From Planctomycetota bacterium (GTDB taxonomy: Bacteria > Planctomycetota > JAJSAM01 > JAJVHW01): 64,000 nucleotides of DNA. The stretch lies in the NCBI GenBank assembly GCA_021414065.1, contig JAIOPE010000037.1, positions 87,960 through 151,959 on the forward strand, in the 5' to 3' direction. Made by a program: the position numbers and the translations under genes. Below are positions 49,945 to 59,579 of the stretch, piece by piece. The notes beneath the pieces were generated by a model that saw only the letters and a program-made list of their open reading frames with translations, did not search any database and was not told where the DNA came from. Numbering within the stretch: position 1 is the first letter of the stretch; each line of letters starts with the position of its first letter.

Positions 49945-51621
49945 ATGCACCCGACCCACCGCGTTTCTCGAATCCCCTTCGCGCTGACCGCTGCCGCCCT
50001 CGCCGGGGCCGTGTTCGCCGCCTCCCCCGCCCGCGCCGACACCGTCGCCGAGTCCCGGATCACCGGCGTGACGGTGTACGAGGACCGCGCGATCGTCGAG
50101 CGCACGGCCACGGTCACCGTCGGCAGCGGCACGACCCGCATCGTCCTGCCGGGGTTCCCGTCGGGCTTCGATCCCAACTCGCTGCGCGCCCGCTCCGGCC
50201 AGGTCCGCGTGATGGGCGTGGACACGGAACGCGTCCACCTCGCGAAGGAGTCGCTCCCCGACGCAGACGCCGCGCGCAAGGCCTGGGACGCCGCCAAGCG
50301 CGCCGTCCTCATCGCCACGATGGACGCCGACGACGCCAAGGACGCATGGGACCGCCTGAAGTCGATCCGCGCCGCCGCCGCTGCGAAGGGCGCCGAGGCG
50401 CTCGCTGGCCACTCGACCGATGTGAAGGCGATCGACGCCATGCTCGACCTCGTGGACGAGAAGGGCCGCGCCTCCCGGCGCCGGATCGTCGAGACGCAGA
50501 CCGCCGTCGAGACCGCGACGTCCGCCGAGGACGCCGCCCGCCGCACGTTCGAGGACTACGCCGCCTCGGCCCAGCGTGAGGAGACCCGCGTCGTCGTCAC
50601 CGTCACCGCGCAGGAAGCCGGCCAGGCCACGCTCGCGGTGAAGTACATGGTCGGCAACGCGCGGTGGGAGCCCGTCTACGACGTCCGCGTCTCCGACGAC
50701 TTCTCCGCAACGTCGCTCGAGATGACCGCGGTCGTCTCGCAGCAGACCGGCGAGGACTGGAGCGGCGTCCCGCTGGAGGTGACGACTGCCCAGCCCGCCG
50801 CCGGCGCGTCGCCGCCCGAGCCGAACCCGTGGATCGTCGACTTGCAGTCGAACGAACCGCGCGGCGCCGAACGCGAGATGGCCCGCCGCGCCGTGCCGGC
50901 CGCGCCTGCGCTGAAGGTCCTCTACGACTCGAAGGACAAGGACGACGCGGGCTTCATCGCGCCCGTCCGCCGATCCGGCGTGGTCGTCGCGTTCTCCGCG
51001 CCGCTCCCCGCGAACGTGAAGAGCGACGGTCAGGCGTCGCGCGTGGCCCTCGGCCGCTTCGACCTCCCGCCGGACGTCCGCTGGACGGCCTTCCCGAAGG
51101 CGACCGACAAGGTCTACGTCACAACCAAGCTGAAGAACACCACGGGCCAGGCGCTCCCCGGAGGCAACGCACGCGTGTTCGTCGGCCCGGACTTCGTCGG
51201 TCCCATGTCGGTCGCCGACTGGGGCATGGACAAGGAGATCGACGTCGGTCTCGGCGTGGACCGCGAGGTCGAGGTCACGCGCGAGTCGTTGAAGAACGAG
51301 CGCTCCACCGAAGGCGTGTTCAGCAAAGACACTGTGTTCGAGCGCGAGTACCGCATCACCTTCAAGAACCACCGCGATCGCGCGATCGACGTGCGCCTTC
51401 TCGATCAGGTCCCCGTCTCTCAGGACGAGGAGTTGAAGGTCGAGACGACCACCATGTCCACCCCGCCCGCGAAGCTCCCCGACCGCGACGCCGAGACCAA
51501 CCGCGCCCGCGGCGTGATCGAGTGGCGCTTCAACGTCGCCGCCAAGCAGGAGTTCGACCTCCGCTTCGGCTTCCGCGTGAACCACCCGAAGGGCCGCGTG
51601 ATCATCGGCTACGACGAGTGA
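49945..51621 (+). CDS. Exported DUF4139/DUF4140-like protein
   Basis: 558 aa from ATG 49945, preceded by GAGGAG; the longer ORF start is rejected. Signal peptide IPFALTAAALAGAVFAASPARA. The start of the mature protein (ESRITGVTVYEDRAIVERTATVTVGSGTTRIVLPGFP) is the N-terminal domain and the C-terminal half (YMVGNARWEPVYDVRVSDD ... EVTRESLKNERS ... FKNHRDRAIDVRLLDQVPVS) the DUF4139 domain, a pair found in mucoidy-inhibitor-A-like proteins. A coiled coil lies between (about 95-200). Cell-envelope location; function unknown. Confidence 0.82.
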   Translation: MHPTHRVSRIPFALTAAALAGAVFAASPARADTVAESRITGVTVYEDRAIVERTATVTVGSGTTRIVLPGFPSGFDPNSLRARSGQVRVMGVDTERVHLAKESLPDADAARKAWDAAKRAVLIATMDADDAKDAWDRLKSIRAAAAAKGAEALAGHSTDVKAIDAMLDLVDEKGRASRRRIVETQTAVETATSAEDAARRTFEDYAASAQREETRVVVTVTAQEAGQATLAVKYMVGNARWEPVYDVRVSDDFSATSLEMTAVVSQQTGEDWSGVPLEVTTAQPAAGASPPEPNPWIVDLQSNEPRGAEREMARRAVPAAPALKVLYDSKDKDDAGFIAPVRRSGVVVAFSAPLPANVKSDGQASRVALGRFDLPPDVRWTAFPKATDKVYVTTKLKNTTGQALPGGNARVFVGPDFVGPMSVADWGMDKEIDVGLGVDREVEVTRESLKNERSTEGVFSKDTVFEREYRITFKNHRDRAIDVRLLDQVPVSQDEELKVETTTMSTPPAKLPDRDAETNRARGVIEWRFNVAAKQEFDLRFGFRVNHPKGRVIIGYDE

Positions 51622-51854
51622 GGGGCCGGGCGCGGCGTCCGCTTGGCGCCGGCAATTGGGCCAATCCAAAGACCCCAGGGGACTGGGCTAAGCTGAGCAG
51701 TTGAGCTGCGACCACCCCTCGGATTCCCAGAGAAGTGCTGGCGCAACTGCTCAGGTTTGCCCTGTCCCCGCGCCCTCGCCCGCGACGTTCGCGGGACCGT
51801 GCCCGCGCGACTCCCGGGGCCGGGGCCGCCGCTGATCCGGGGTACACTCCTGGC

Positions 51855-53279
51855 ATGACGCGCCTACTCGTCGCGTGGGGTCTCCTGCTGCTCGCGGCTG
51901 CGACGGCGTTCGCGGACGGCGGCGTCTTCCCGTCCGCACCGAAGGTGCAGCAGGCAGCACTCGCCGATGTGCGCACGCCGGACCAGCGTGCAGCGCTCGC
52001 CTGGGACGCGGCCGCCGGCATTGAGACGCTCGTCATCGAGACCACCGTGCGCGGCGAGGGCACCGACTTCGCCTGGATCCTCCCGCTCCCCGCCGCGCCG
52101 ACGATCGAGACGTCCGCTCGGGACCTGTTCCCCGTCCTCCGGGACCACTCCCCCATCGACGTGTGGACGGACGTCACGCCCCACTGGCTCGGCCTGCTTG
52201 CTCTCGCAGCAGCGGTGCTCCTTGTGCCCCTCGCGCCGAGCCGTGGTGCCGCTCTCGTCGTCCTCGGTGTCGCCTCGCTCTTGATGCTCACGCTGCTCGC
52301 GATTGGGGGATTCGGTCCCGGGAGCGACGGACTCTCCATGACATACGGCGACGGGGCAGGCCTATCGCTCTCGCTGCCCGAGCCGAAGCGGACGACGGTC
52401 CGCGTCCTCGACCGCCGGACGGTGGGCGCCTTCGACGCCGCCGTCGTGACGGCGCAGGAGCCCGCGGATCTGCGGCACTGGCTCGACGAGAACGGCTACG
52501 TCGCACCGGCGTCGATCGACCCCGTCGTGGCGGAGTACGTCCGCGAGGGCTGGGTCTTCGTCGCGACGAAGCTCCGCGCCGACGCCACGGCGGAGGACGT
52601 CCGCAACGTGGCGCCGCTCTCGTTCCGCTTCCCGGCGAAGGAGCCCGTCTACCCGATGCGGCTGACCGGCGCGGTGAACCCGTCGCTCGAACTGGAGATG
52701 TACGTCTTCGGCGACCGTGGAGTGGAGGCGGACGGCCTTGAGGTCACGCACAGCACCGAGTTCGACCTGTGGGGGCCCGATGCTCCAGTCGCGCGCTGGA
52801 CGAGCCACTCGGAGGTCGTCCGGCTCGCCGGAGAGGCGAAGGGCGTCACGCGACTCGTGGGCTCCTTCGATGCCGGGGCCATGTCGCGAGACATCGCGTT
52901 TCGGTGGACCGACTTCACCGACGTCCGTCCGTTCCGCTTCACGTCGGCGTCCGCGTGGACGCTCGCGCTCGACGCCGCAGCGGCGATCCTGTTCGCTGGA
53001 GCGATCGCCGTCGCGCGCCGCACCACGGTGAGGTGGAGTTCCGGTCGGTTCCGCGCGCCCGTTGTTGGCCTGGAGGTTGGCCGTGAGGTTGGCCGTGACA
53101 CTGCCACGGCGGCGCAGTTCCGCGTCGCGATCCGGTTCGTCGCCGCAGCAGCGCTCGCCGGAGGCGCGATTCGCATGTCGCTACCCACCATCGACTACGC
53201 GCCGCCCCACACCGACGAGGAGCCGGTGGATATCCTGCCGTGGCAGCCCGATCCGGACGACGACGCCCGGGATCGCTGA
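51855..53279 (+). CDS. Exported DUF2330-like membrane protein
   Basis: 474 aa from ATG 51855; the preceding 40 residues of the track ORF are arginine-rich shadow. Signal peptide RLLVAWGLLLLAAATAFA, then DGGVFPSAPKVQQAALADVRTPDQRAALAW and IETTVRGEGTDFAWILPLPAAP, the hallmark of DUF2330 proteins, with a conserved GYVAPASIDPVVAEYVREGWVFVATKL segment. Additional membrane helices occur at about 115-155 and near 380-400 and 430-448. Function unknown. Confidence 0.75.
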   Translation: MTRLLVAWGLLLLAAATAFADGGVFPSAPKVQQAALADVRTPDQRAALAWDAAAGIETLVIETTVRGEGTDFAWILPLPAAPTIETSARDLFPVLRDHSPIDVWTDVTPHWLGLLALAAAVLLVPLAPSRGAALVVLGVASLLMLTLLAIGGFGPGSDGLSMTYGDGAGLSLSLPEPKRTTVRVLDRRTVGAFDAAVVTAQEPADLRHWLDENGYVAPASIDPVVAEYVREGWVFVATKLRADATAEDVRNVAPLSFRFPAKEPVYPMRLTGAVNPSLELEMYVFGDRGVEADGLEVTHSTEFDLWGPDAPVARWTSHSEVVRLAGEAKGVTRLVGSFDAGAMSRDIAFRWTDFTDVRPFRFTSASAWTLALDAAAAILFAGAIAVARRTTVRWSSGRFRAPVVGLEVGREVGRDTATAAQFRVAIRFVAAAALAGGAIRMSLPTIDYAPPHTDEEPVDILPWQPDPDDDARDR

Positions 53280-53365
53280 CCCATGCTCGACGCCGACGCC
53301 GGCAGGACGCAGCGCCACGCGGGGGACACGCGCCCGTAGCATCGGCGCTTCCACGGAGGTGACGG

Positions 53366-54841
53366 ATGCGGCGACCTGCGATCTGGACGGCGGCTGTGGT
53401 GCTGCTCGCGGCGACGAGCGGCACGGCGACGGCGATGTTTCTGCGGTACCCGGAAGCGCCCGTGACGCGCCTCATCGCGAACGTCGCGAAAGCCCTGGAG
53501 AAGACCCCCGACGACCCGCACCTTCTCTACCTGAAGGGCCGCACGCACGCGATCGCCTACGCGCAGGGCGAGACAGCCGACGGTCACTATGAGAAGGCCT
53601 CCAGTCACGGTCGGACGGCCGAGCCGGATCTGCCCGTGTTCGGGACGCGCGACTACGACCTGCTGAAGTTCAACGGCGAGGCCGGCGAGACACGGCTCGG
53701 GCACCTGCGTGACGGCATCCGCTGCCTGCGTCGCGCGTCGGAGCTCTCGAAGGCGCCGGTGAAGGCCACGTCGGACGTCGATGACCGGCCGCTCCTCTTC
53801 CTCGGGCTCGCGTGGCTCCTCGACGATGGGAGCCGCTTCGCGCCGCGGCTCGGACACCCCGAGGGCACCGAACCGAAGGACGCTCTCCCGGAGGCGGAGC
53901 GCGCCGAGATCGACGCGCGCATCGCGAAGCTCGGTGCGGAGAAGGAGGACGAACGGAGGGCGGCGCACGACGCGCTGCGCCGGTCGCTCCCCCGGTGCTG
54001 GTCACGGCTGATCGCGCAGAAGGACGCGAAAGACGAAAGGGTGCGGCAGGCCGTGGGCGCGCTCCTCGCTCGTTGGTGGCAGGACCAGGCGGTCGCGGCG
54101 TACCGCAGGGCGCTGGCCCTGACGCGCGCGGAGGACGCGATGTTCGCAGACATCTGGGACACGTACACGATCTCGCGCGAGGCCGGGAATGCCATCCTGC
54201 GTCTGCTCGATGACAAGGACGACTCCAAGGCTGCGGCGAAGGAGCGAGCCGACATTGAGGAGCATCTGAAGACCCTCGACAAGCGCGAAATGGCGATCAC
54301 GCCGGTCATCTTCCCGATCACACACCCCGCGCCTCTCGCCGACCTGCTCCCGGCGGGCCGCACCACGCGCTTCGACGTTGCGGGCGACGGGATCGACCGC
54401 ACGTGGCCGTGGCCGTCCGCCGACGCCGGGTTCCTGGTGTGGGCGCCGGACCTGACGAAGCCGATCACGTCGGGCCGCCAACTGTTCGGCGCGCGCACCT
54501 GGTGGATCTTCTGGCGCGACGGCTACGAGCCGCTGTCGATGCTCGACGACGACGCCGACGGCCGCCTCTCCGGCGCGGAACTCGACGGCATCGGCGTGTG
54601 GCGCGACCTGGACGGCAACGGCACGAGCGACGCTGGAGAGGTCGTGTCCGCCGCGGCGCACGGCATCGCCTGGATCGCCGTCCGCGCCACGCGCACCGAA
54701 GACGGCGTCCCCGCCGCCGACCGCGGCATCGGCCTCACCGACGGCACGACCCGCCCGACCTACGACTGGACCCCGCACCCGATCGCGCACGCCGACGACG
54801 CGACGTCGATGACGTTCCACATGGACGCCGTCGATCGGTAG
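53366..54841 (+). CDS. Exported protein with EF-hand-like loops
   Basis: 491 aa, ATG 53366 with GGAGG upstream. Signal peptide PAIWTAAVVLLAATSGTATA. Middle part is helical, with TPR-like start (DDPHLLYLKGRTHAIAYAQGETADGHYEKA). Near the end DDDADGRLSGAELDGIGVWRDLDGNGTSDAGEV forms two adjacent calcium-loop-like motifs. No named family recognised; envelope or secreted protein. Confidence 0.6.
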   Translation: MRRPAIWTAAVVLLAATSGTATAMFLRYPEAPVTRLIANVAKALEKTPDDPHLLYLKGRTHAIAYAQGETADGHYEKASSHGRTAEPDLPVFGTRDYDLLKFNGEAGETRLGHLRDGIRCLRRASELSKAPVKATSDVDDRPLLFLGLAWLLDDGSRFAPRLGHPEGTEPKDALPEAERAEIDARIAKLGAEKEDERRAAHDALRRSLPRCWSRLIAQKDAKDERVRQAVGALLARWWQDQAVAAYRRALALTRAEDAMFADIWDTYTISREAGNAILRLLDDKDDSKAAAKERADIEEHLKTLDKREMAITPVIFPITHPAPLADLLPAGRTTRFDVAGDGIDRTWPWPSADAGFLVWAPDLTKPITSGRQLFGARTWWIFWRDGYEPLSMLDDDADGRLSGAELDGIGVWRDLDGNGTSDAGEVVSAAAHGIAWIAVRATRTEDGVPAADRGIGLTDGTTRPTYDWTPHPIAHADDATSMTFHMDAVDR

Positions 54842-54903
54842 CACCATGTGACGTCCATCTCGATGCGCCGCCCTCACCCCACGCGCCGTCGGGGGTTCGT
54901 TGC

Positions 54904-54939
54904 CGCGCGGCTCGCCGCGCGTTGTAGTTGCCCGGCAAC
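54904..54939 (+). promoter_or_regulatory. Two small hairpins directly upstream of queF
   Basis: CGCGCGGC-TC-GCCGCGCG (54904-54921) and GTTGC-CCG-GCAAC (54927-54939) end three bases before ATG 54943, where a ribosome site would be expected and none is seen. They may affect initiation; no preQ1 riboswitch consensus was found. Confidence 0.3.
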
Positions 54940-54942
54940 GCC

Positions 54943-55377
54943 ATGACGAACCAGCACCCCGCCGCACCCCCCGCCCCCGACCTCGAGACCTTCGAGAACC
55001 CTGCCCCGCACCGCGACTACGAGATCGAGATCGTCCAGCCCGAGTTCACTTCGGTCTGTCCGAAGACGGGGCAGCCGGACTTCGGGACGATCCGGATCGT
55101 GTACGTGCCGGAGCGGACGTGCGTCGAATTGAAGAGCCTGAAACTCTGGCTCCAGACGTATCGCAACCGCGGGATCTTCTACGAGTCGGCCACGAACGAG
55201 ATCCTCGACACGCTCGTCGCCGCGGTGCTGCCGCGGCGGATGGTCGTCTCGGGTGAGTTCACGGCGCGGGGCGGCGTGCTGACGACCGTGCGCTGCCGCT
55301 ACGAGGCGGGCGTGGATGCCGCGCCGGCCGGTGCGCCGAAGCGGTCTCCGAAGAAGCGCGCCCGCAACGCGAAGTGA
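54943..55377 (+). CDS. queF: NADPH-dependent 7-cyano-7-deazaguanine reductase
   Basis: 144 aa from ATG 54943 (TTG 54928 possible). QueF reduces preQ0 to preQ1 in queuosine synthesis. Catalytic Cys in [13 protein letters not shown] and the substrate-binding signature [20 protein letters not shown] are intact; the unimodular short QueF length fits. A basic tail ([12 protein letters not shown]) extends the end. Its stop overlaps the GTG start of gluQ, another queuosine-related gene. Confidence 0.93.
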   Translation: MTNQHPAAPPAPDLETFENPAPHRDYEIEIVQPEFTSVCPKTGQPDFGTIRIVYVPERTCVELKSLKLWLQTYRNRGIFYESATNEILDTLVAAVLPRRMVVSGEFTARGGVLTTVRCRYEAGVDAAPAGAPKRSPKKRARNAK

Positions 55378-56312
55378 CGCGGAGCCGCCTCGCTCCGAGC
55401 CCCACCGGCGCGCTCCATCTCGGCAACGCGCGCACCTTCCTCCTCACCTGGCTGCACGTCCGCGCCGTCAGCGGCACGCTTCTGCTCCGGATCGACGACC
55501 TCGACGGTCCGCGCGTGAAAACGGGCGCCGCGGTGCAGGCGCTGGACGACCTGCGTCGGCTCGGCCTCGACTGGGACGAAGCGCCGGGCGTGCTCGTACA
55601 GAGCGAGCGGGCGGCGGTGTACGACGCCGCGGCGCAGCGACTCGTCGATTCCGGACTGGCGTATCCGTGCGTGTGTACGCGGACCGAAGTCGAGTCGGCC
55701 GCGAGCGCGCCGCACGGCGCCGAAGGCCCGCGGTATCCCGGAACGTGTCGCGGCCGATGGTCGTCGCTCGACGACGCGAAGCGCGACACCGCCCGCCCTG
55801 CCGCGCTGCGGTTCGCGACCACGCCCGGCGCGGTCCCCTTCGACGACGCGCTCTTCGGCGCGCAGGCGTTCGACCCCGCCGCCGAGACGGGCGACTTCGT
55901 GATCCGGAAGTCGAACGGGACCGCCGCGTACCAACTCGCGACGGTCGTGGACGACGCAGCGTCGGGCGTGGACCTCGTCATCCGCGGCGCGGACCTGCTG
56001 CCGAGTACGTCGCGGCAGATCCTGCTCCAGCGCGCGCTCGGGCTCCCGACGCCGGCGCACCTGCACCTTCCGCTCGTCGTCGGACCCGACGGACGCCGCC
56101 TCGCCAAGCGTCACGGCGACACGTCGATCCGCACGCTCCTCGCCTCGGGATGGACGCCTGACGCACTCGTCGGATGGCTCGCGTGGTCGGCGGGACTCGC
56201 GGAGCCGGGGGCGCGCATCCAGCCGCGTGACCTGATCCCGCGGTACAATCCTGCCAACTTGTCGCGCGACGCCGTCGTCGTGGATGCGTCGGCGCTCGGG
56301 CCGCGCGGTTAG
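55374..56312 (+). CDS. gluQ: Glutamyl-Q tRNA(Asp) synthetase
   Basis: 312 aa from GTG 55374 (GTGA overlap with queF). A truncated glutamyl-tRNA-synthetase paralogue that attaches glutamate to queuosine in tRNA-Asp. [21 protein letters not shown] is the HIGH region, [11 protein letters not shown] the KMSKS-like loop, and CVCTRTE ... YPGTCRGR the zinc site characteristic of GluQ-RS. It lacks an anticodon-binding domain. The neighbour queF supplies the queuosine base precursor, so the pair is functionally coherent. Confidence 0.93.
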   Translation: MTRSRLAPSPTGALHLGNARTFLLTWLHVRAVSGTLLLRIDDLDGPRVKTGAAVQALDDLRRLGLDWDEAPGVLVQSERAAVYDAAAQRLVDSGLAYPCVCTRTEVESAASAPHGAEGPRYPGTCRGRWSSLDDAKRDTARPAALRFATTPGAVPFDDALFGAQAFDPAAETGDFVIRKSNGTAAYQLATVVDDAASGVDLVIRGADLLPSTSRQILLQRALGLPTPAHLHLPLVVGPDGRRLAKRHGDTSIRTLLASGWTPDALVGWLAWSAGLAEPGARIQPRDLIPRYNPANLSRDAVVVDASALGPRG

Positions 56313-56329
56313 GATCTCTCGCCCCACCC

Positions 56330-57712
56330 ATGGACCCCGAATTCGGAAACCCTAGCCTCCCCGGCCTCGTCGCCGGGATTCCCACGCTCCTCGCGGCCCA
56401 GGGTCCGCTCGACGGCATCGTGCCGCTCGTGCTCGGAACGATCGCACTGCTCGTGGTGTCGTTCCTCGCATCGCTCACCGAAGCCGCGTACATGTCGCTC
56501 TCCCGGATGCGGGCCGAGACGCTTGCGGAAGAAGGTGCGACGAATGCGGAACGCCTCGCCGGCCGACTCCGCCTCGACTTCGCCCGGCCGCTCGCGACGC
56601 TCGTCATCTTCAACAACATCGCGAACTCCGGCGGCCCGCTTCTCGCGGGTGCGGCCGCGCAGCACTACGCCGAGGTGCAGGGATGGAACCCGGCCACGGT
56701 GGTCGGCGTCTACGGCGCGATCCTCGTCGTGCTCGTGATCCTGTTCGGCGAGATCCTTCCAAAGACGATCGGCGAGCACCACCCCGAGCCGGTCGCGCGG
56801 ACTGCCGCGTGGCCGCTTCAGGTGATCAAGATCGCACTCACGCCGCTCACCGCGATCATCGGCCGGTTGCAGCGTCCGTTCGCGCGAATCGGCGGGCACC
56901 AGACCTCGGAGGAGGAGATCGGTCGCCTCGCGGAACTCGGCCAGGAGCAGGGCGCGATCGAGAAGCACGAGGGCGAGATGATCGGCCGCGTGCTGAAGCT
57001 CGACGAGATCACCGCCGGCGACATCATGACGCCGCGCGTGGACATGACGATGCTCTCCGCCGACGCAAAACTCGCGGACGTGAAGGAAGAGCTCGGCAAC
57101 CTGAAACGCTCGCTTGTCCCCCTCTTCCGCAAAAACCGCGACGACGTGGTCGCCGTGCTCGACCGCATGGACGCGTTGCTGCTGCTTGCGCGCGGCAAGG
57201 GCGACATGCTGCTCAACGATCCGCTCATCACCGTGAAACCGTACTTCGTGCCGCACACGATGCCGGCGAACCGTCTCCTCGTGCAGCTCCAGCGGCGCAC
57301 GGATCACCTGGCGGTCGTGGTCGGCGAGTACGGCGAAACCGTGGGGCTCGTGACCCTCGAAGACGTGATCGAGGAGATCGTCGGCGAGATCTACGACGAG
57401 AACGACATCGGCGTCGGCACGGGCGTGCAGCGTGTTTCGCGCGACGTGGTCGTGGCCCTCGGCGCGTCGGAAGTGAAGGACGTGAACGACTCGCTCGGCA
57501 CGGAGATCCCGAACCACCGCACGGTGGCCGGTCTCCTCCTCGACGAGTTGGGCGACATCCCGTCGCAGGGCGCCACGCACGCGGCGTTCGGCGTGACGTT
57601 CGAGATCGTGGAGCGCTCGGAGCGCGCGATCGTGAAGGTCCGCATCCGCCGCGACCGCCCGCCCATCGAAGACGGCGAGTCCCCGTCGGCCAGCGTCAAC
57701 GAAGACGCATAG
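56330..57712 (+). CDS. CNNM/CorC-type membrane protein with CBS pair
   Basis: 460 aa. N-terminal DUF21-type membrane region with four hydrophobic segments (IVPLVLGTIALLVVSFLASLTEAAYMS first, VVGVYGAILVVLVILFGEILPKTIGE next). Then a CBS pair (from IMTPRVDMTML to YGETVGLVTLEDVIEEIVGEI, about 225-345) and a C-terminal CorC/HlyC domain (about 360-440). Family members transport or sense divalent cations such as Mg2+ or act in their efflux. Eighteen bases after gluQ, so probably in the same transcript. Confidence 0.88.
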   Translation: MDPEFGNPSLPGLVAGIPTLLAAQGPLDGIVPLVLGTIALLVVSFLASLTEAAYMSLSRMRAETLAEEGATNAERLAGRLRLDFARPLATLVIFNNIANSGGPLLAGAAAQHYAEVQGWNPATVVGVYGAILVVLVILFGEILPKTIGEHHPEPVARTAAWPLQVIKIALTPLTAIIGRLQRPFARIGGHQTSEEEIGRLAELGQEQGAIEKHEGEMIGRVLKLDEITAGDIMTPRVDMTMLSADAKLADVKEELGNLKRSLVPLFRKNRDDVVAVLDRMDALLLLARGKGDMLLNDPLITVKPYFVPHTMPANRLLVQLQRRTDHLAVVVGEYGETVGLVTLEDVIEEIVGEIYDENDIGVGTGVQRVSRDVVVALGASEVKDVNDSLGTEIPNHRTVAGLLLDELGDIPSQGATHAAFGVTFEIVERSERAIVKVRIRRDRPPIEDGESPSASVNEDA

Positions 57713-57722
57713 GGTCCGTCAG

Positions 57723-59579
57723 TCACTCCGTCCTGAACTGCCACGCGAACTCGACCGGGCCTTCCTTGCCCGTCGCCCGAAATCGCACGACGTACGCGGT
57801 GTCGGCATCCAGTGGGGACGACGCGCAGAAGATCGCGCTGTCTTCCGGGAAGCCGGACGCGAAGTCCTCCTTGTACCGGTGCTCCTTGCACCAGAGCGTG
57901 CCGGAGATCGGGACGGGGCCGGCGGCGGTCGGAACCGACTCGCCCTCGTCCGCCGGATCGACCGCCTTCGGCGTCGCCCGGAACAACTCGACGCTCAGGT
58001 CCTTCAGGTCGGCGAACCGATCGCCGGCGCGGGTCCATGTGATGCAGATCGGCGTGCCGCGCGGCGTGTCGTAGTACTTCGGGTCCGGGTCGGGAACGGG
58101 GATCTCCGGCTCGCACTTGACGGGCACGCCCGTCTGACCCGGGCCCGGGATGAGCAGCGGGAACCCGCGCTGCGACGCGTCGATCGGCGGGCCCCAGAGC
58201 AGCGATCCCACGGGCCCCGGGAACGCGCCGACGCCTCCCTCCGGCGTGCCGAGACAGCTTCCGCGATGCAGGATCGTCCAGAAGATGTCCCGTGCGAACC
58301 GAGCGCCGTCCGGTGACGTGCCGACGCTGCTCCGTTTGCCCGCCTCGGCGCCGCGCGGCGTGATCGCCGGCTTGCCCTTGTACTCGTCGTGGCCGGAGAA
58401 GCCGTTCGCGACCCAATACGCGTGATGGAGTCCGCACGCCTCGCTCCACATGCGGTCGATGCGCTGCGGCGGGAGTCCGGCCGCCTGTCGCCACGTGTTG
58501 AGCGACTTCATCTCCGCCGCCTGCTCGGGCGTCCGCCACGACGGCTCGGGTTCGGTCTCGACCTGGAGCGTCCAGATCACCGTGTCCTTCCCCTCGTCGC
58601 GCGTCGTGAAGCGGATCAACTTCCACGAGACGAGGCCCTGTTCGGTCCAAGCCGTCGGCTCCTCGCCGACATGTCGAAACGCGCCGCCCGCGAACCGAAC
58701 GAGGTCCTTCTCGCCGTCGAATGCGCCGTCCTGGTCCGCGTCGAGGAACTCGACAGCGACGCCATCCACCTCGCCCGAGAGCGTGGTCGCAGGTGCCGCG
58801 ATCCACCGCCCGAGACGCTGGAAGACGAGCACCTTCCGCGGCGTCTTCTTCGGGCCGACGTCGATCACGCGTCCGAAGTCGATCCCGACCGCCGCGGCGA
58901 ACTTGCCGTCCTTCCCCGTGTCGATTTCGAGTTTCATGGCCGACTCGCGCACCGCGATCGACTCGCCGACGAGCGACTCGGGGAGCTTCTTCACCGGAGA
59001 CGCCAGCAACTGCTCGATCCACGGCGGAATGAACGACGCGTCCCAGAGCGCACCGGGCTCGAGCGTCACGGTCCGCCGCACGGAGTCGGCTCGGTGCGTC
59101 CGCAGTCGATCGAGGACTGCGTCGATCCAGCGCTGGCCACGCGGCGCGTCGGGCGGCGCGGTGTCGCGCGGGCGGCCGCGGCCTCGGCCCGGCTCGGGGT
59201 CCTTCTCCTTCGGCGCGGGCTTCTCCGTTGCGGCGCGGCGCCAGCCCTTCGCGCGCCACTCGCTGCGGCAGGTTTCGATCGCCGCGACGGCGCCGTCGGC
59301 GTCGAGTCCGCCGATGCCGTCCACGACCCCCTGGAATCGCTTCGACGAGACGTCGTCCGGGATGCGGTCGATCAGCAGGGGAACGGCGGCCGGCCCGAGT
59401 TGCTTCAACGCCTTCGCGCCGCGCGCACGGATCGACGCGTCGGGCTCGCCGAGGTCCGCGACGATTGCATCGACTCGCTTCTCCAGATCGGCGTCTGCTG
59501 CGCGGACGGACGTCGCCGACGAGCCCGCGACCGCCAGCGCCAGGATCGCCGCCGCGCCGCGGGCGGCGCGCCGCGTCAC
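57723..59579 (-). CDS. Exported protein with HEAT repeats and CAP-like domain
   Basis: 618 aa from GTG 59579 (GTGA overlap with the PH-domain gene). Signal peptide GAAAILALAVAGSSATSVRA; one or two HEAT-like repeats (DASIRARGAKALKQLGPAAVPLLIDRI); Pro/Arg/Gly linker; a beta-rich middle. A region around 365-470 (SLNTWRQAAGLPPQRIDRMWSEACGLHHAYWV ... SGHDEY) resembles a CAP/SCP domain with its two histidines. The last 100 residues look like a fibronectin/Ig-like Big domain (TAYVVRFRATG). Secreted; function unknown. Confidence 0.6.
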   Translation of the reverse strand: MTRRAARGAAAILALAVAGSSATSVRAADADLEKRVDAIVADLGEPDASIRARGAKALKQLGPAAVPLLIDRIPDDVSSKRFQGVVDGIGGLDADGAVAAIETCRSEWRAKGWRRAATEKPAPKEKDPEPGRGRGRPRDTAPPDAPRGQRWIDAVLDRLRTHRADSVRRTVTLEPGALWDASFIPPWIEQLLASPVKKLPESLVGESIAVRESAMKLEIDTGKDGKFAAAVGIDFGRVIDVGPKKTPRKVLVFQRLGRWIAAPATTLSGEVDGVAVEFLDADQDGAFDGEKDLVRFAGGAFRHVGEEPTAWTEQGLVSWKLIRFTTRDEGKDTVIWTLQVETEPEPSWRTPEQAAEMKSLNTWRQAAGLPPQRIDRMWSEACGLHHAYWVANGFSGHDEYKGKPAITPRGAEAGKRSSVGTSPDGARFARDIFWTILHRGSCLGTPEGGVGAFPGPVGSLLWGPPIDASQRGFPLLIPGPGQTGVPVKCEPEIPVPDPDPKYYDTPRGTPICITWTRAGDRFADLKDLSVELFRATPKAVDPADEGESVPTAAGPVPISGTLWCKEHRYKEDFASGFPEDSAIFCASSPLDADTAYVVRFRATGKEGPVEFAWQFRTE

